From Antilocapra americana (lineage: Eukaryota > Chordata > Mammalia > Artiodactyla > Antilocapridae), in NCBI GenBank assembly GCA_007570785.1, contig ML664183.1:14261778-14325777 (forward strand): DNA of 64,000 bases. The letters are read 5' to 3'. The translations under genes and the position numbers were made by a program. Below, one piece after another: positions 34,340 through 45,258 of this stretch (its first letter is position 1; the number at the start of each line of letters is the position of its first letter). The notes below the pieces were generated by a model. It did not search any database. It was not told the origin of the DNA and worked only from the letters and a program-made list of their open reading frames with translations.

Positions 34340-35193
34340 TTCTTAGCAAAACTGAGTGGTAAGAGCAGATTTCCCATATAACCCCTGTCCCCACACATGC
34401 ATAACCTCCCCTACTATCAACATCTGCTAGAGTGGTACACTTGTTACAATTGATGAACCTACATTGGTACATTATTATTAACTAAAAGCCATAGTTTGCA
34501 TTAAGGTTCATTCTATTTGTTGTATAGTTCTATGGATTTTGACAAATGTATAATGTAATATATCCACCATATAGTGTTGTACAGAATAGTTTTACTGCCC
34601 TAAAATTTTTCTGCATTCCACTTGTTCATCCTGTTTTCCCTTCCCACATCAAGTCCCAGGAAACCACTCATCCCTTTGCTCTCTCTAAAGTTCTACTTTT
34701 TCCAGAATATCATAATCATAGAATCATACTTGGAATGGAATCATACAGTATGTAATCTTTTCAGACTGGCTTCTTTAACTTAGCAACATGCACTTAAGTG
34801 TCCACTGTGTCTTTTCATTGCGTGCTAGCTTATTCTTGTTTAGCATTGAATAATATTTGGTTGTCTGGATGGACTGCAGTTCACCTACTGAAGAACATAT
34901 TGGTTGCTTTCAAGTTGTGGCAATTATGAATGAAGCTGTTGTAACCATCTATGTGTAGGTTTTTTAGTGGACAAAAGTTTTCAACTCCTTTGGGCAAATA
35001 CCAAGAAGAACAATTGCTGAGTCATATGGTTAGGGTATGTTTAGTTTTATAAGAAACTGCAAAACTGTCTTTCAAAATGGCTGTACCATTTTGCATTCCC
35101 ACCAGTAATAAATGAGAATACCCATTGCTCTATATCCTTGCTAGTATTTGGTGTTATCAGTGTTCTGGATTTTGGTCATTATAATAGGTGTGT
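34340..35193 (-). mobile_element. old L1 3' UTR and ORF2 end
   Basis: Antisense L1 3' UTR and ORF2 end: 'acttgttacaattgatgaac', 'atcatacagtatgtaatctt', 'caatatggctgt'-type and 'gcattcccaccagtaataaa' blocks. It continues at 35729 after a BovB insertion and at 36708 after an LTR. Confidence 0.88.
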
Positions 35194-35722
35194 GGAAGAA
35201 AAGTTATGACCAACCTAGACAGCATATTAAAAAGCAGAGACATTACTTTGCCAACAAGGTCCATCTAGTCAAGGCTATGGTTTTCCCAGTGGTCATGTAT
35301 GGATGTGAGAGTTGGACTGTAAAGAAAGCTGAGCACAGAAGAATTGATGCTTTTGAACTGTGGAGTTGGAGAAGACTCTTGAGAGTCCTTTGGACTGCAA
35401 GGAGATCCAACCAGTCCATCCTAAAGGAGATCAGTCCTGGGTGTTCATTGGAAGGACTGATGCTGAAGCTGAAACACCATACTTTGGTCACCTGATGCGA
35501 AGAGCTGACTCATTTGAAAAGACCCTGATGCTGGGAAAGATTGAGGAGAGGTGGAGAAGGGGACAACAGAGGATGAGATGGCTGGATGGCATCACTGACT
35601 CAGTGGACATGAGTTTGGGTAGACTCTGGGAGTTGATGATGGACAGCGAGGCCTGGCGTGCTGCAGTCCATGGGGTCGCAAGAAGTCAGACACGACTGAC
35701 CGACTAAACTGAAACTGAATAT
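35194..35722 (+). mobile_element. BovB 3' end inserted in L1
   Basis: Sense BovB from 'gaagaaaagttatgaccaac' to the complete tail 'cagacacgactgaccgacta', about 529 bp. The host L1 reads through the site ('aataggtgtgt' ... 'gtagtagtattcc'), and a short direct repeat, gtgtgt, lies at 35188-35193 and 35723-35728. C-terminal ORF remnants ([20 protein letters not shown]) lie at 35148-35707 in two frames. Confidence 0.95.
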
Positions 35723-35728
35723 GTGTGT

Positions 35729-36110
35729 AGTAGTATTCCATTGTTTCAATTTGCATGTCCCTGATGACATATAATATGAAGCATCTTTTACATTGCTTTT
35801 TTACTATCTGTGTATCTTCTTTGACAAGATGTCTGTTAGGTCTTTGGCCTAGTTTTTAACTGGCTCATTCATTTTTTTACTGTATACAATCTAATTTTAA
35901 TGTAGCTTTCTATCTTCATAAATAAAGTCTCCTACCTTTGTTCTTGTATAGCCAGCCTTCGCTGAACCCAACCTTTAAAAATAGGTTACTAGGTTTGTTT
36001 TACTAATGTTTTGTTTAGGATTTCTTGCGTTGTGTTCAAGGTAGGTTTGACCTGTAACTCCTTTTCTTGCAATGTTTTGTCAAATTTTGACAATAAAGGC
36101 ATTACAGAAT
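35729..36110 (-). mobile_element. old L1 ORF2, middle part
   Basis: Antisense ORF2: 'tttcaatttgcatgtccctg', 'tatgaagcatcttttacatt', 'ttttgtttaggatttcttgc'. It ends at the LTR insertion point. Confidence 0.85.
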
Positions 36111-36707
36111 TGTTGCCGAACACAAGTAGACATGCCTGGCACGTGATAAGGCCAAACAAACCAAAATATCAGAGTTTGGAGCAGAGAAAGGTTTATTGCC
36201 TGCTGTGAAGGAAACAGGTGCCTGGTGCTCAAAAGACCTGAATTTCCAGTGGGTTTCAGGGAAGAAGGTTTTATAGGCAAAATTTGGGAGGAAGGTTGCA
36301 GGGTGTGTAACGCTCCTCTAGTTGGTTAGTGGCGAAGTAACAGGATAGTATTTCAGGAATCTGAGTCATTAGCCTGGTTCCAGCTGGTTTGGGATCCCTG
36401 TGATATCTTCAGCCTATAGTTACCATTCTCCACCTGAGTGAGGGTCTTAGTTCCTATAGAAGAACTCAGAGGTGTGTATCAGACTGATCTGCATGCTCCC
36501 CAAGGAGGAACTAGGACCTTGCCCTATCCTTCACTGTCATTTCGTTCTGTATTCTCTTGCCCCTTTAATTACTAATTGTTTGAACCTACCATTTGGAACT
36601 CAGATAAGGTCTAGAAGGATGAAACATTTTCCCTGCAAAGAAGAAATAAGGGACTCAGAAAGCCCTGTGTACTTGGGAGGGCCCCCATAGGGTCCTGCAG
36701 GGTTTCA
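36111..36707 (-). mobile_element. solitary ERV LTR, 597 bp, 4-bp target duplication
   Basis: A complete solo LTR of an endogenous retrovirus on the minus strand. It opens TGAAACCCTG (plus-strand end 36707) and closes TTCGGCAACA (plus-strand start 36111), giving the 5'-TG...CA-3' ends. It is flanked by a perfect 4-bp repeat, gaat, at 36107-36110 and 36708-36711. On the minus strand a TATA box (tataaaa, 36269-36275) is followed about 75 bp later by AATAAA (36192-36197), the normal U3-R layout. No internal retroviral genes remain, as expected after LTR-LTR recombination. It resembles BTLTR1-type bovine class I LTRs, but the name is from memory. Confidence 0.93.
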
Positions 36708-36711
36708 GAAT

Positions 36712-37500
36712 CACAAAATGATTTGGGTTATGTTCATTCCTTGTGTATATTCTTTGGTAATATTTTCCTGTGAGTCAACTTTCTGTGAGCCCTGAGGGGT
36801 TACAAGGTTTTTAATTATAGAATCAGACTTTTGAATTGTCAGTAGACTGCATATTTACTGGATCTTGTTTATCAGTGTTTGTAAGTTTTATTTTTCTAAG
36901 AATTTATATACTTCATCTCTTTTTTATTGACTAATATCTCTTAAAAGTTGATAAGTTTGTGTCTTTTTAATGCACACACATTTTGTCTTGGTTGACATTC
37001 TCTAGTTTTTTGATTTCATTACTTTTCATCTTCTGATTATCTTAATTGGCTAGGTTTTTGTAATTTCTTGAGATGGATGTTAGGATGTGTATCTCATTGA
37101 TTTTCAGTCTTCTTTTCTAACAGATACTTTAAAATTATAAATTTGTCTCTAGTTGCTTTTCACATTTTGGTGTCATTTAAAAAAGCAATTTACATACCTT
37201 CTAATTTCCATTTGAATGTTTTTCTTTGACTCAAAGCTTACTTAAAAGTGGTATTTTCTGAAATTGCAAACACATGAGGATTTTCTTATCTTTTTGTTAT
37301 TGATTTCTATGTGGAAATAATTGTTTGCGAAAATAACGTTAGATGATAGTATCTTCCTCCAGTGAAGATCTAAGTTTGTTTTTGCTAGGCATCCAGGGAC
37401 AGAGGAATCCAAGATAAGCTTCAAAGGCTGATGTGATTCGAAACTGAGCCACTGCCTCTGTGAAAAGCCTATTGATTTCTAGGAAACTCTACTCCTCGAG
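36712..37500 (-). mobile_element. old L1 ORF2, 5' part
   Basis: Antisense ORF2 continues past the LTR: 'aatgatttgggttatgttca', 'attttcagtcttcttttcta', 'aaattataaatttgtctcta', 'tttctttgactcaaagctta'. The reading is colinear with 35729-36110. Confidence 0.75.
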
Positions 37501-38480
37501 TGTTGCTGCTTAGGGCCGTAGAACAAAGCTAGAGGCATTCTCACCAGTCTTCACCTCTGGCATGCCCTAGACTTACTATTTAGCTCTTTTAGATGATTTT
37601 GTTCCCACCACTCAGTTTTCTCCTGGAATGTGCAAGCAGTCACAGCAGAACAGCATCCTCCAACACTCTCAGACCACCGATTATCCCTGAATCTGCATCA
37701 CACGCCTCACTGTCCCGTGAGCTCTCCAGGGCCCCTAAGCAGATGTGTTTTACATTCCACCCTGCTTCTCTAATTTTCCCTGGTGGAAATGTTTGTCTGT
37801 ATTCCCTAGTTTGTAATTATTGAAAGTAGAAGTTTTATTTAATTCTATTTCCTATCTGTCTGGGCAATTTTGATAGTATTAATAACTTGTTTTCATCTTA
37901 TACTTACACTTCTTTTATTTCTTTAAATATGTTAGACATACTTATTTTATATTCTATATGTGATAATTCCAGTACCTGAAATTTTATGGGTCCGATTCTA
38001 TAGGGCTTTTTTTTGCCAAGTATTGATTTTTTACTAGAGTTTCTTATATCGTAATTTAAGGATTTTTTTCATTGTATGCTCAGTTTTCTAGGAACCTTAT
38101 CTTGAATTCTTTGGGTCCTGTGCCTAAAATATATTAATGCAGAAATGATTTTCTTTCGCTGCTGCCATGTTCCTGGGAGAATAACAAACCTAAAACCACT
38201 TTAAAATTTTAGTTTAGGTTTTCCTGGGCAAAACAGACCATTTGAGTTTTGACCCCAAATTTGCCTGGTTATGAACTGATGATTAGAAATTCATAGGGGT
38301 CTTTTCCTTTCCACAGCCAAGGCTAAGAGAGTCAGGCATTTCTGTTGTCTCCTTCAAGGGTGAAAATCCCTGGTGTGGGGAGGAGTTCCAGGTTTAGAGT
38401 CTCTGATTGACCTTTTATCGTGTTCTGATGGGTCTGTTTCAAGTCTCCTTAGGCCTGTTAAGTCCCAGCTCTAGACCTCC
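37501..38480 (-). mobile_element. probable L1 5' end region
   Basis: Segments such as 'tgtgataattccagtacctg' and 'tttaggttttcctgggcaaa' resemble the 5' part of an old L1M element in antisense. Similarity is weak towards 38480. Confidence 0.45.
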
Positions 38481-39724
38481 CATGATTAATGATAGATTGG
38501 TACTTTATCCATATTTCTTCTTTCCCCACAACCTCAGCCATAAATTTAAAAGGGTTTTAAAAGATTTCATCCAGAATTTTAAGTTTCAGGGCTGTTTCAG
38601 GAGCAGTTTCTATAAAAGTCTGCACAGCCATATCATTAAGAAGTCTCCTCCTTATAATTCTATACTTTGTGATTCTAAAATGATTTTTATTAGTGATTAT
38701 TACATTATGGTTACATTTGTTATACCCTACTCCTTCCCTGTCTGCATTTGCATGGGGTCTATAGTTGTCCAATACATTTTGACCAAAACTAGGGGGGATC
38801 TAGCTTTTAGTCTGGAGGTTTAATATATTGCACAGGCCAAACATTTAGGTAATTGATTAGATTCTTCATCACTAAAATGTACAGTGTTGTTTAGATATGT
38901 CAACACTTTGCATGTCCTAATTTGCTGCTGGTATTTTAGATATGCAAATAACTCATTTATTTCAATTTTGGTTCATCTTGTCATCTCACTGCTGCTCTAT
39001 TGGAGGCATTATTTTAGAACTAGATGTTGGTGTAAGAGTATGGCTAAACTACAGTGGCATGTGATTCTGATTATAATCAGTTCTTTTCTTGACATATTAT
39101 CCTGAGGATGGGATTACATAGCAGAGGACATTAGCATCAACTCTTACACTGGTGTATCTATTTTGGAGCATTAAGAAAAATGCAGAATCTGAAGACTAAT
39201 GTGGGATTGTTAAGGAGTTTACTTACTGAGTGATTTTTGTTAAAATATATTAATCCCATTTTATCCACAAGGAATCTCATGCTAGCAATCAAATTACTGT
39301 TACATTGAGAAGTTCCATAGATTAGGGGAGAATAAAAGCAACCATTAATTCTTATGGATAAACCAAGCTTCTTCCTTGACTTTTGTTCAGATAGTTTCTA
39401 GAGAGTGAGATGTATAGCGAGGCCCATAGTATTTATTTCTCTGCTTGTTCTACAAGTTGAAGTAAAATGGAAACATATTATGTAACTCCATCTGGGGTCA
39501 AGGAAGCACAATGAGCACTAGAACAAACTTGTTATCATTCTAAGCTCTCACTGGTTTCCACAAATATGGTTTCTACCTCCTTCCTTATGTTAGAGACCAT
39601 AGTAATTCACCTTAAGGCAGTGAGCATTCGGGGCTAGATATTCAGGAGTGAAGATAGATGTGGCCCAGACTATCCATGCTCTGTCATTGGAACTTGCCCC
39701 ACACTTCATCTGATGATGATAATA
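38481..39724. other. unclassified DNA, about 1.2 kb
   Basis: No gene recognised. The 138-codon frame 38407-38823 (+) starts in the L1-like region; it is rich in Phe, Ser and Ile and contains a hydrophobic stretch near its end, but has no family resemblance. Confidence 0.35.
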
Positions 39725-40035
39725 AGAGGAGTAACAATTAAAAAAAATTTATTATGGTAAAAGTCACATAATGTAAAACACTTTTAAAACCATATTTAGC
39801 TGTACAGTTCAGTGGCACTAAGTACATTCACTTGCTGTGCAACTCTCACCATCATCCCTCTTCTGAATTTTTCACCTTCCTAAACTGAAACTCTGTCCCT
39901 TAAACACCAACTTCCAGTTCCTCATCCCCATCTCCCCCGCAACCCAGCATCTGTGAATGTACTTTCTGACTCTTATGAATTTGACTTTTCTAGGTATCTT
40001 GTGTAAGTGGAATCAAACAGTGTTCGTCTGCAAGG
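39725..40035 (-). mobile_element. old L1 3' UTR
   Basis: Antisense L1 3' end: 'aaatttattatggtaaaagt', 'tagctgtacagttcagtggc', 'ccagttcctcatccccatct', 'gtgtaagtggaatcaaacag'. Confidence 0.85.
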
Positions 40036-40124
40036 AGGGGTAACAGATTTGTTACTGTAGCATTTTGTAATTTCCAAAGATGTTTTTATTTTCCTTCTCT
40101 TAATCTGATCCTCCCAAGAGCGCC

Positions 40125-40255
40125 TTGAAGTGGAGGAGGCAATTAAGAATTCCTCCTTTCTCAAAGAAGGAAACCAAGGCTTAGATTTCATGACACAGCT
40201 CAGATTGAACTCCAAACATCCTGATTCTCAGTAGAGTCTTCTGTGCCTCCACCAG
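40125..40255 (-). mobile_element. MIR SINE
   Basis: Complement of MIR: 'aaagaaggaaaccaaggctt', then 'attgaactccaaacatcctg'. Confidence 0.55.
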
Positions 40256-41057
40256 TCTAGTGATTTGGCAGGAGTCTTGCTGCTACAGGAAGAGAATCCT
40301 GTAAGCAAAATGAAGGGAACTTGGCCACATGCACTTGACGTGGTCTGTGACATGATTCCCTAACACTCTTGTGAATTTCCTGGGGATTCTCATGTTATAA
40401 ATTCTCTGTGCTTCATCAATACCTTGAGTCTTCATTATTTTGGAATGAAACAAATGGATCAAAAATGTTTACCAATAAGTATTTGGTGAGTGCAATGAGT
40501 GGAAGGTTTGGAAAAGTGAGATGGAGGGATGTTTTGGAATATTTTTCTTTTATCTTTTGTTTCTTTGTTTCTATTAGTCCAGTTAATCTTGTTTCCTTGC
40601 TTCTCAATGATATGACATTCTCTGGAATAGTCCTCCTTTTTCTTGTTCCCCTCCTTTTTAAAAATCCTGCTGTTGTTGACAGTGAATGGAGGTGGCTAAT
40701 GTTGTGGAGCACAGTGAAGTGAACAAGTAACATTTCCTGAAGAAACCTGAACCAACTGACATGGAGGTTTGACAGTTTTCCCTTCTCTTGTGTGAAAATC
40801 TAAGCTTTCCTGTCATCAACTTTTCTAAGCTCTTTCCAGGTTTTGCCTTGCTGGTCGATGTCCAAGAGGAGATTAGCATCTTGAAACATTACTTTAGAAA
40901 TTGTCCATTACAAAGATTTAAAGTGGCAACAGAAGCCAGCATCCAGATACTTATCAGATTTGGCATGTTTGGACCAAACATTTCTAGTTTTCATAGAATT
41001 TTATTGAATTTGTGTTTCTTTCTTTCTTTTTAAATAATGATTGCTTCTCTTTTTCAG

Positions 41058-41122
41058 TTACGATATCCAATCTGTCACAAGCCCTTTATGGGCTCTTGGA
41101 CTCTACCATCTATTTGGAAACA
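41058..41122 (+). other. candidate exon (speculative)
   Basis: The segment is preceded by a strong polypyrimidine tract and AG (ttgcttctctttttcag, ending 41057) and followed by a consensus donor (gtaagt from 41123). All three frames are open across its 65 bp; one reads 'TISNLSQALYGLLDSTIYLE'. Good-looking site pairs also occur by chance at this density, and no neighbouring exon was found. Confidence 0.2.
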
Positions 41123-41584
41123 GTAAGTAGAATAAGTGGACTAGCAGTGCCCATGACATCATTGGAAGCAGAAGTAGATCACTTTCCTAGCCTCCGTGGT
41201 TGGGGCTGTTGTTACCTTGCCTCTGGATTTCCTGGTATTTTACCCACAAGTGCATCACAGAAGGGAGTGGTGTCATCACTTGCCACAGGATTTCTAAACT
41301 TATGTCAGAATTTCCCAGTATTGTTGAAAATGGTTCTTCCTTTTTCTAACCAGAAGATTTTCTTAAAAAATAAGAAAAGACCAGATGGGTTTTTCCTAAA
41401 CATATTAAGCTTTCAACTTAAGTAGAAAACCATTGAAAACATCTTGCCAATAGACCAGAGGGTGCAGTCTGTCTCTAGTAAGTACCATTTGTGGCATGTC
41501 CTTTTCCTTACAGGGTGGTTGGTTCTAACATTGAAGAGTGAATGAATATACCACTTCAAGCTGCAGGTGACCTTACTGAAAATC

Positions 41585-41665
41585 TGATCCAACCTTTGTA
41601 TTTTAAAGTGAGGAAATAGAGGCCAAGCAGCAGATGATCAAATATGAGGGTATCAGGTGCCTATG
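41585..41665 (-). mobile_element. possible MIR fragment
   Basis: 'aaaatctgatccaacctttg' and 'gtgaggaaatagaggccaag' resemble the complement of the MIR core. Short and diverged. Confidence 0.35.
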
Positions 41666-42116
41666 AATAGAGGGTGCCCTGAATAGGAAGAAAGGCATCC
41701 TATTTCAAAGGCATTAGTGATTCTCTGATTTACCAGTTTCACAGGCTGACATCCATCAGAGCTACAGGGCCACAGGACAGTGACACATCACTGAACAGAT
41801 TGGTTATGAGATTCTCCAGGGTTTTTAAATCCAAGAGATCTCTTTATGGCTTTCTCAGCATTTTAATGTAATTTTATATTTGTTCATAAGCATGTGATAT
41901 AGAGAAGCAGAGGTCCCATGATTCAGAAGGGCAGCAATTTTGGGCACATTCGTAATTCAGTTCTTCTGAAGAGAGGAGTTTGGGGTTCCAGCTAATAGTA
42001 GGATCATTTATCTTTGACAGAGAAGGGAGTCACACTTTAATTTACCCTGGGTGTCTGTGTTAGATATATGCATATATATTCACAAACTGTAGGTATGGTA
42101 TATGTATATATATGTA

Positions 42117-42605
42117 TGTTGTTGTTCAGTTGCCAAGTTATGTCCAACTCTTTGTGATCCCATGGACTACAGCACTCCAGGCTTCTCTGTCCTTTACTAT
42201 CTCCCACGTTTTCATTGTTCAGTCCCTAAGTCATGTCCAACTCTTTGTGACTTCATGGACTGCAGCACAGCAGGCTTCCCTGTCCTTCACTGTCTCCCGG
42301 AGTTTGCTCAAACTCATGTCCATCGAGTCATTGATGGCATCCAACCATCTCATCCTCTGTCGCCCCCTTCTCTTCCCCCTCTCAATCTTTCCCAGCATCA
42401 GAGTCTTTTCTAATGAGTCAGCTCTTTGCATCAGGTGGCCAAAGTATTGGAGGTTCAGCTTCAGCATCAGTCCTTCCAATGAATATTCAGGTTGACTTCC
42501 TTTAGGATTGACTGGTTTGATCTGCTTGCTGTCCAAGGGACTCTCAAGTCTCCCAGAGTTTGCTCAAATTCATGTCCATCCAGTGATGCTATCTAATCAT
42601 CTCTT
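42117..42605 (-). mobile_element. BovB 3' tail, rearranged mosaic
   Basis: Minus-strand BovB tail built from three overlapping pieces: 42117-42213 (tail start to 'tcctttactatctcccacg'), 42214-42547 (a second, fuller tail starting again at 'ttcagtccctaagtcatgtc'), and 42548-42605 ('tctcccagagtttgctcaaa', an internal segment once more). Confidence 0.88.
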
Positions 42606-42665
42606 AGTGTATATATACATATATATGTATATATACATACATATTAGCACATGCACACACACACA
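42606..42665. repeat. TATA/CACA simple sequence between inverted BovB tails
   Basis: Alternating 'tatatatacatatatatgta' followed by a CA run (cacacacacacac, about 42653-42665). Confidence 0.92.
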
Positions 42666-42758
42666 CTCTGGGAGATAGTGAAGGACAGAGAAGTCTGGCG
42701 TGTTGTAGTCTCTGGGTCGCAAAGAGTTGGATACTACTTAGCAACTAAACAACAACAC
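42666..42758 (+). mobile_element. BovB 3' terminal fragment, plus strand
   Basis: 'ctgggagatagtgaaggaca', 'gtcgcaaagagttggatact' and an A/C-rich end match the last 90 bp of BovB in sense orientation, opposite to the neighbour at 42117-42605. Confidence 0.88.
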
Positions 42759-43250
42759 ACTCTAACAATGTCTGTCTATCTCTGAGGTTGTGGATATTGC
42801 CTGATTTTATGGTGTCAGTCTCTTGTCATCTCAATTAAAGACTCCCCATTCTAGATTTCAATTCAGTGGAAACTGGCCTCTTTCTTTGCCCTTCAGTGAC
42901 TTATTAGACAAGGACAGGTCTAAGGGAGGTAGACTAGACACCAATGGAGACTTAGATGAGAGTCTCATTAATTATGCTAAAAGGGATTATTTTTCTATCC
43001 TTCCCTAAATTATAACATTTTCATCTCTTTATCAGAAGAACAGGAATTTCAATAACCTTAACCATAACTTTAAAGGAGATGGTAATAAAAAAAGAAGCTT
43101 TCAATGTAAACTAAATCCACAATAGCCTTTAATGCTTTCCCCCTGACCCCCACTTTTCTTCTAGTTTTAAAAATTGTCCAAGAGTCAAATTTCAGGGAAG
43201 AGACAGCGTAAGCTGACTTACCTGTGCAGTATCAGGGCATTCTTGAGTTG
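42759..43250. other. unclassified DNA
   Basis: Nothing recognised. Confidence 0.4.
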
Positions 43251-43610
43251 TTCACCTCTATTATTCAATCACATTCCCTCAGTGATCTGTGCTTTGCTCC
43301 CATCTCTCCTTCAGGGCTCTGCTCTAATCTCCGCTTACAAAGCAAGGCCTTCCCAGACTGTTCTTCATAACACAAGGATCCCTACCCACCCCTTCTCAGC
43401 ACTCCCTAGTCTCCCTTCCTACCATCTTTTCTTATTGCCAACCACTCTGTTTGTTAGTTTGAAGGTTGTCAGCTGGCTCCACTAGAAATTGAACTATCTA
43501 AGGATAGAGCATTTTGTGTTTTGTTCACTGCTGTATCCTTAACACCAAGAAGACTCTCTGATGCATAGCAGTTGCTCAATGAATGTTTACTGAATGAATG
43601 AAATGTAGGA
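43251..43610 (+). mobile_element. L2 LINE 3' end
   Basis: Sense L2 3' region: 'agcaaggccttcccagactg' and 'tttgttcactgctgtatcct', ending 'gctcaatgaatgtttactga' and the tgaatgaatga terminus. The 103-codon frame 43174-43485 (+) overlaps its coding end but is too decayed to call. Confidence 0.85.
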
Positions 43611-44089
43611 GGAAATCAAATAGTTAACTAAAGTACTGCTAGAGCAAAGAAGAATAAAAATATAAACTTAAGCTGAGCATCTTTGCTGTCTCCTGCTTCC
43701 AGCACTCCTAGATGCCATCATATAGGACAGAAGAAAAGAAAGGTGTTTACCAGTGTGGGGCCAGAGTCTGTGTTAGACAAACAGGTTAAAGACAAAAAGA
43801 TGGAGACACTCTACTGTCTCCTGTAACTGGGAAACAGAGGAATGGGTCTGGTCATGCAAAAAATGGTGGAAGGACTGTGGGTCTCTCTCTCTTCAGCTCT
43901 TTGCTCCGCTTCATTAGTATGTCTTGACCTCATTCTTCTAGAGCCATCATAAGGCAGAGGACATGGCTGCCAGGAGCTTTGGGATAGTATCATTATAGCT
44001 ATCAATCAAGGGGAAAGAAGGAATTCTTTTTTTCACTATCTGCACATAAAAATTTCTAAGAAATAATTCCAGCTGGTCTAATTTGATCA
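43611..44089. other. unclassified DNA
   Basis: Nothing recognised. Confidence 0.4.
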
Positions 44090-44212
44090 GTTCCTCCAAA
44101 TAGGATCTACGCTCCAAGAAAGTAGGAACTTATTCATTTTCTGCTCACTGCTGAATTCCAAGATCCTAAAGTAGTGCAGGGCACAAAATAGGTGTTCACT
44201 AAATAATTCTCG
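44090..44212 (+). mobile_element. L2 3' end fragment
   Basis: 'gaaagtaggaacttattcat', 'tgctcactgctgaattccaa', 'aggtgttcactaaataattc' match the L2 terminus. Confidence 0.7.
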
Positions 44213-44390
44213 GAGGGAGACTGGCAACTGTGCTCTAATTAGGTAAGGGGCAGGTGTTGTTACCCCTACCACCCACCAAAAGTATTAAATCAGAGAAAGA
44301 AGGGATACTGGGCAACTAAAATTGTAGGTTCCCATCTTAGAGTATAAAGACTTTTAAAAAATTAATTTTTATTGAAGTCTAATTGCTTTA

Positions 44391-44661
44391 GGCAAAGAAG
44401 GCACTGGCAACCCACTCCAGTACTCTTGCCTGGAAAATGCCATGGACAGAGGAGCCTGGTAGGCTGCAGTCCATGGGGTCACGAAGAGTCGGACACGACT
44501 GAGCGACTTTACTTTCACTTTTCACTTTCATGCACTGGAGAAGGAAATGGCAACCCACTTCAGTGTTCTTGCCTGGAAAATCCTATGGATGGAGGAGTCT
44601 GGTGAGCTGCCATCTCTGGGGTTGCACAGAGTCGGACATGACTGCCGTGACTTAGCATTTG
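44391..44661 (+). mobile_element. Bov-A2 dimer SINE
   Basis: Two Bov-A units, beginning 'caaagaaggcactggcaacc' and 'ggagaaggaaatggcaaccc', separated by 'ctttactttcacttttcact'. Confidence 0.93.
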
Positions 44662-44664
44662 TTT

Positions 44665-44880
44665 TAGGACTTCCCAGTGGCTCAGATAGTGAAGAATTTA
44701 CCTGCAATGCAGGAGACCTGGGTTCAGTCCCTGGTTCAGGAAGATTCCCTGGAGAAAGGAGAGGCAACCCACTCCAATATTCTTGCCTGGAGAATCCCCA
44801 TGGACAGAGGAGCCCCATGGGCTATAGTCCACAGGGTCACAAAGAGTTGGACATGACTGAAGGACTAACAAACACACACA
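44665..44880 (+). mobile_element. Bov-tA SINE
   Basis: Plus-strand copy directly after the Bov-A2 dimer, from 'taggacttcccagtggctca' to a short ACAC run. Confidence 0.93.
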
Positions 44881-44970
44881 CACACAGTTGTTATATAATG
44901 TTGCGTTAGTTTCTTCTAAACAGCAAATGATTCTGCCATATGTACATGTGTAGTCCCCTCTTTTGGTAGA

Positions 44971-45258
44971 GTATAAAGTCCTTCTGATTTTTGTTTTCAA
45001 ACAGAAGTGGTGATTTTCCATTTTTGTCTTAGAGTCCCTTCCTGAGAGAGCACAGTATTTGTCTGAAGGGATTAAGCATTAAGGAATAAATGAACTGTGG
45101 GCCTCTTCCAGTTATAAGGTTGATAGGACAAAATGTTACTTTTCTAGGTGCATAATTTTTACAGAAACAAAAGGATTAAAATGTAAAGGGAATGAATACA
45201 AAGGCAAATAGATTATTTTTGATGTTAGTTAACAATATCACATCTTATTTTTTAAAGT
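44971..45258. other. unclassified DNA
   Basis: Nothing recognised. Confidence 0.4.

Larger units (their letters stand above)
40256..42054. other. unclassified DNA, about 1.8 kb, with exon-like segment
   Basis: No recognised gene. Several moderate frames (40408-40722, 40788-41033, 41012-41425, all +) lack known domains. A splice-flanked 65-bp segment at 41058-41122 is listed separately. Weak MIR-like sequence lies at 41590-41660. Confidence 0.35.
44354..44970 (-). mobile_element. L1 3' end split by two SINEs
   Basis: Antisense L1 3' UTR: 'taatttttattgaagtctaa' at 44364-44390, resuming at 44884 with 'gttgttatataatgttgcgt' and 'gattctgccatatgtacatg'. Confidence 0.75.

Noticed and set aside
36111..36707. 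Possible full provirus around the LTR
   Set aside because: The DNA on both sides is L1, the flanking 4-bp repeat abuts the single LTR, and no gag, pol or env remnant is present.
38407..38823. 138-codon plus frame as a membrane protein
   Set aside because: Hydrophobic content follows from T-rich DNA; it starts in L1-like sequence and has no homologue that I recognise.
44547..44909. 120-codon plus frame
   Set aside because: It spans the Bov-A2 dimer and the adjacent Bov-tA; no unique coding sequence.
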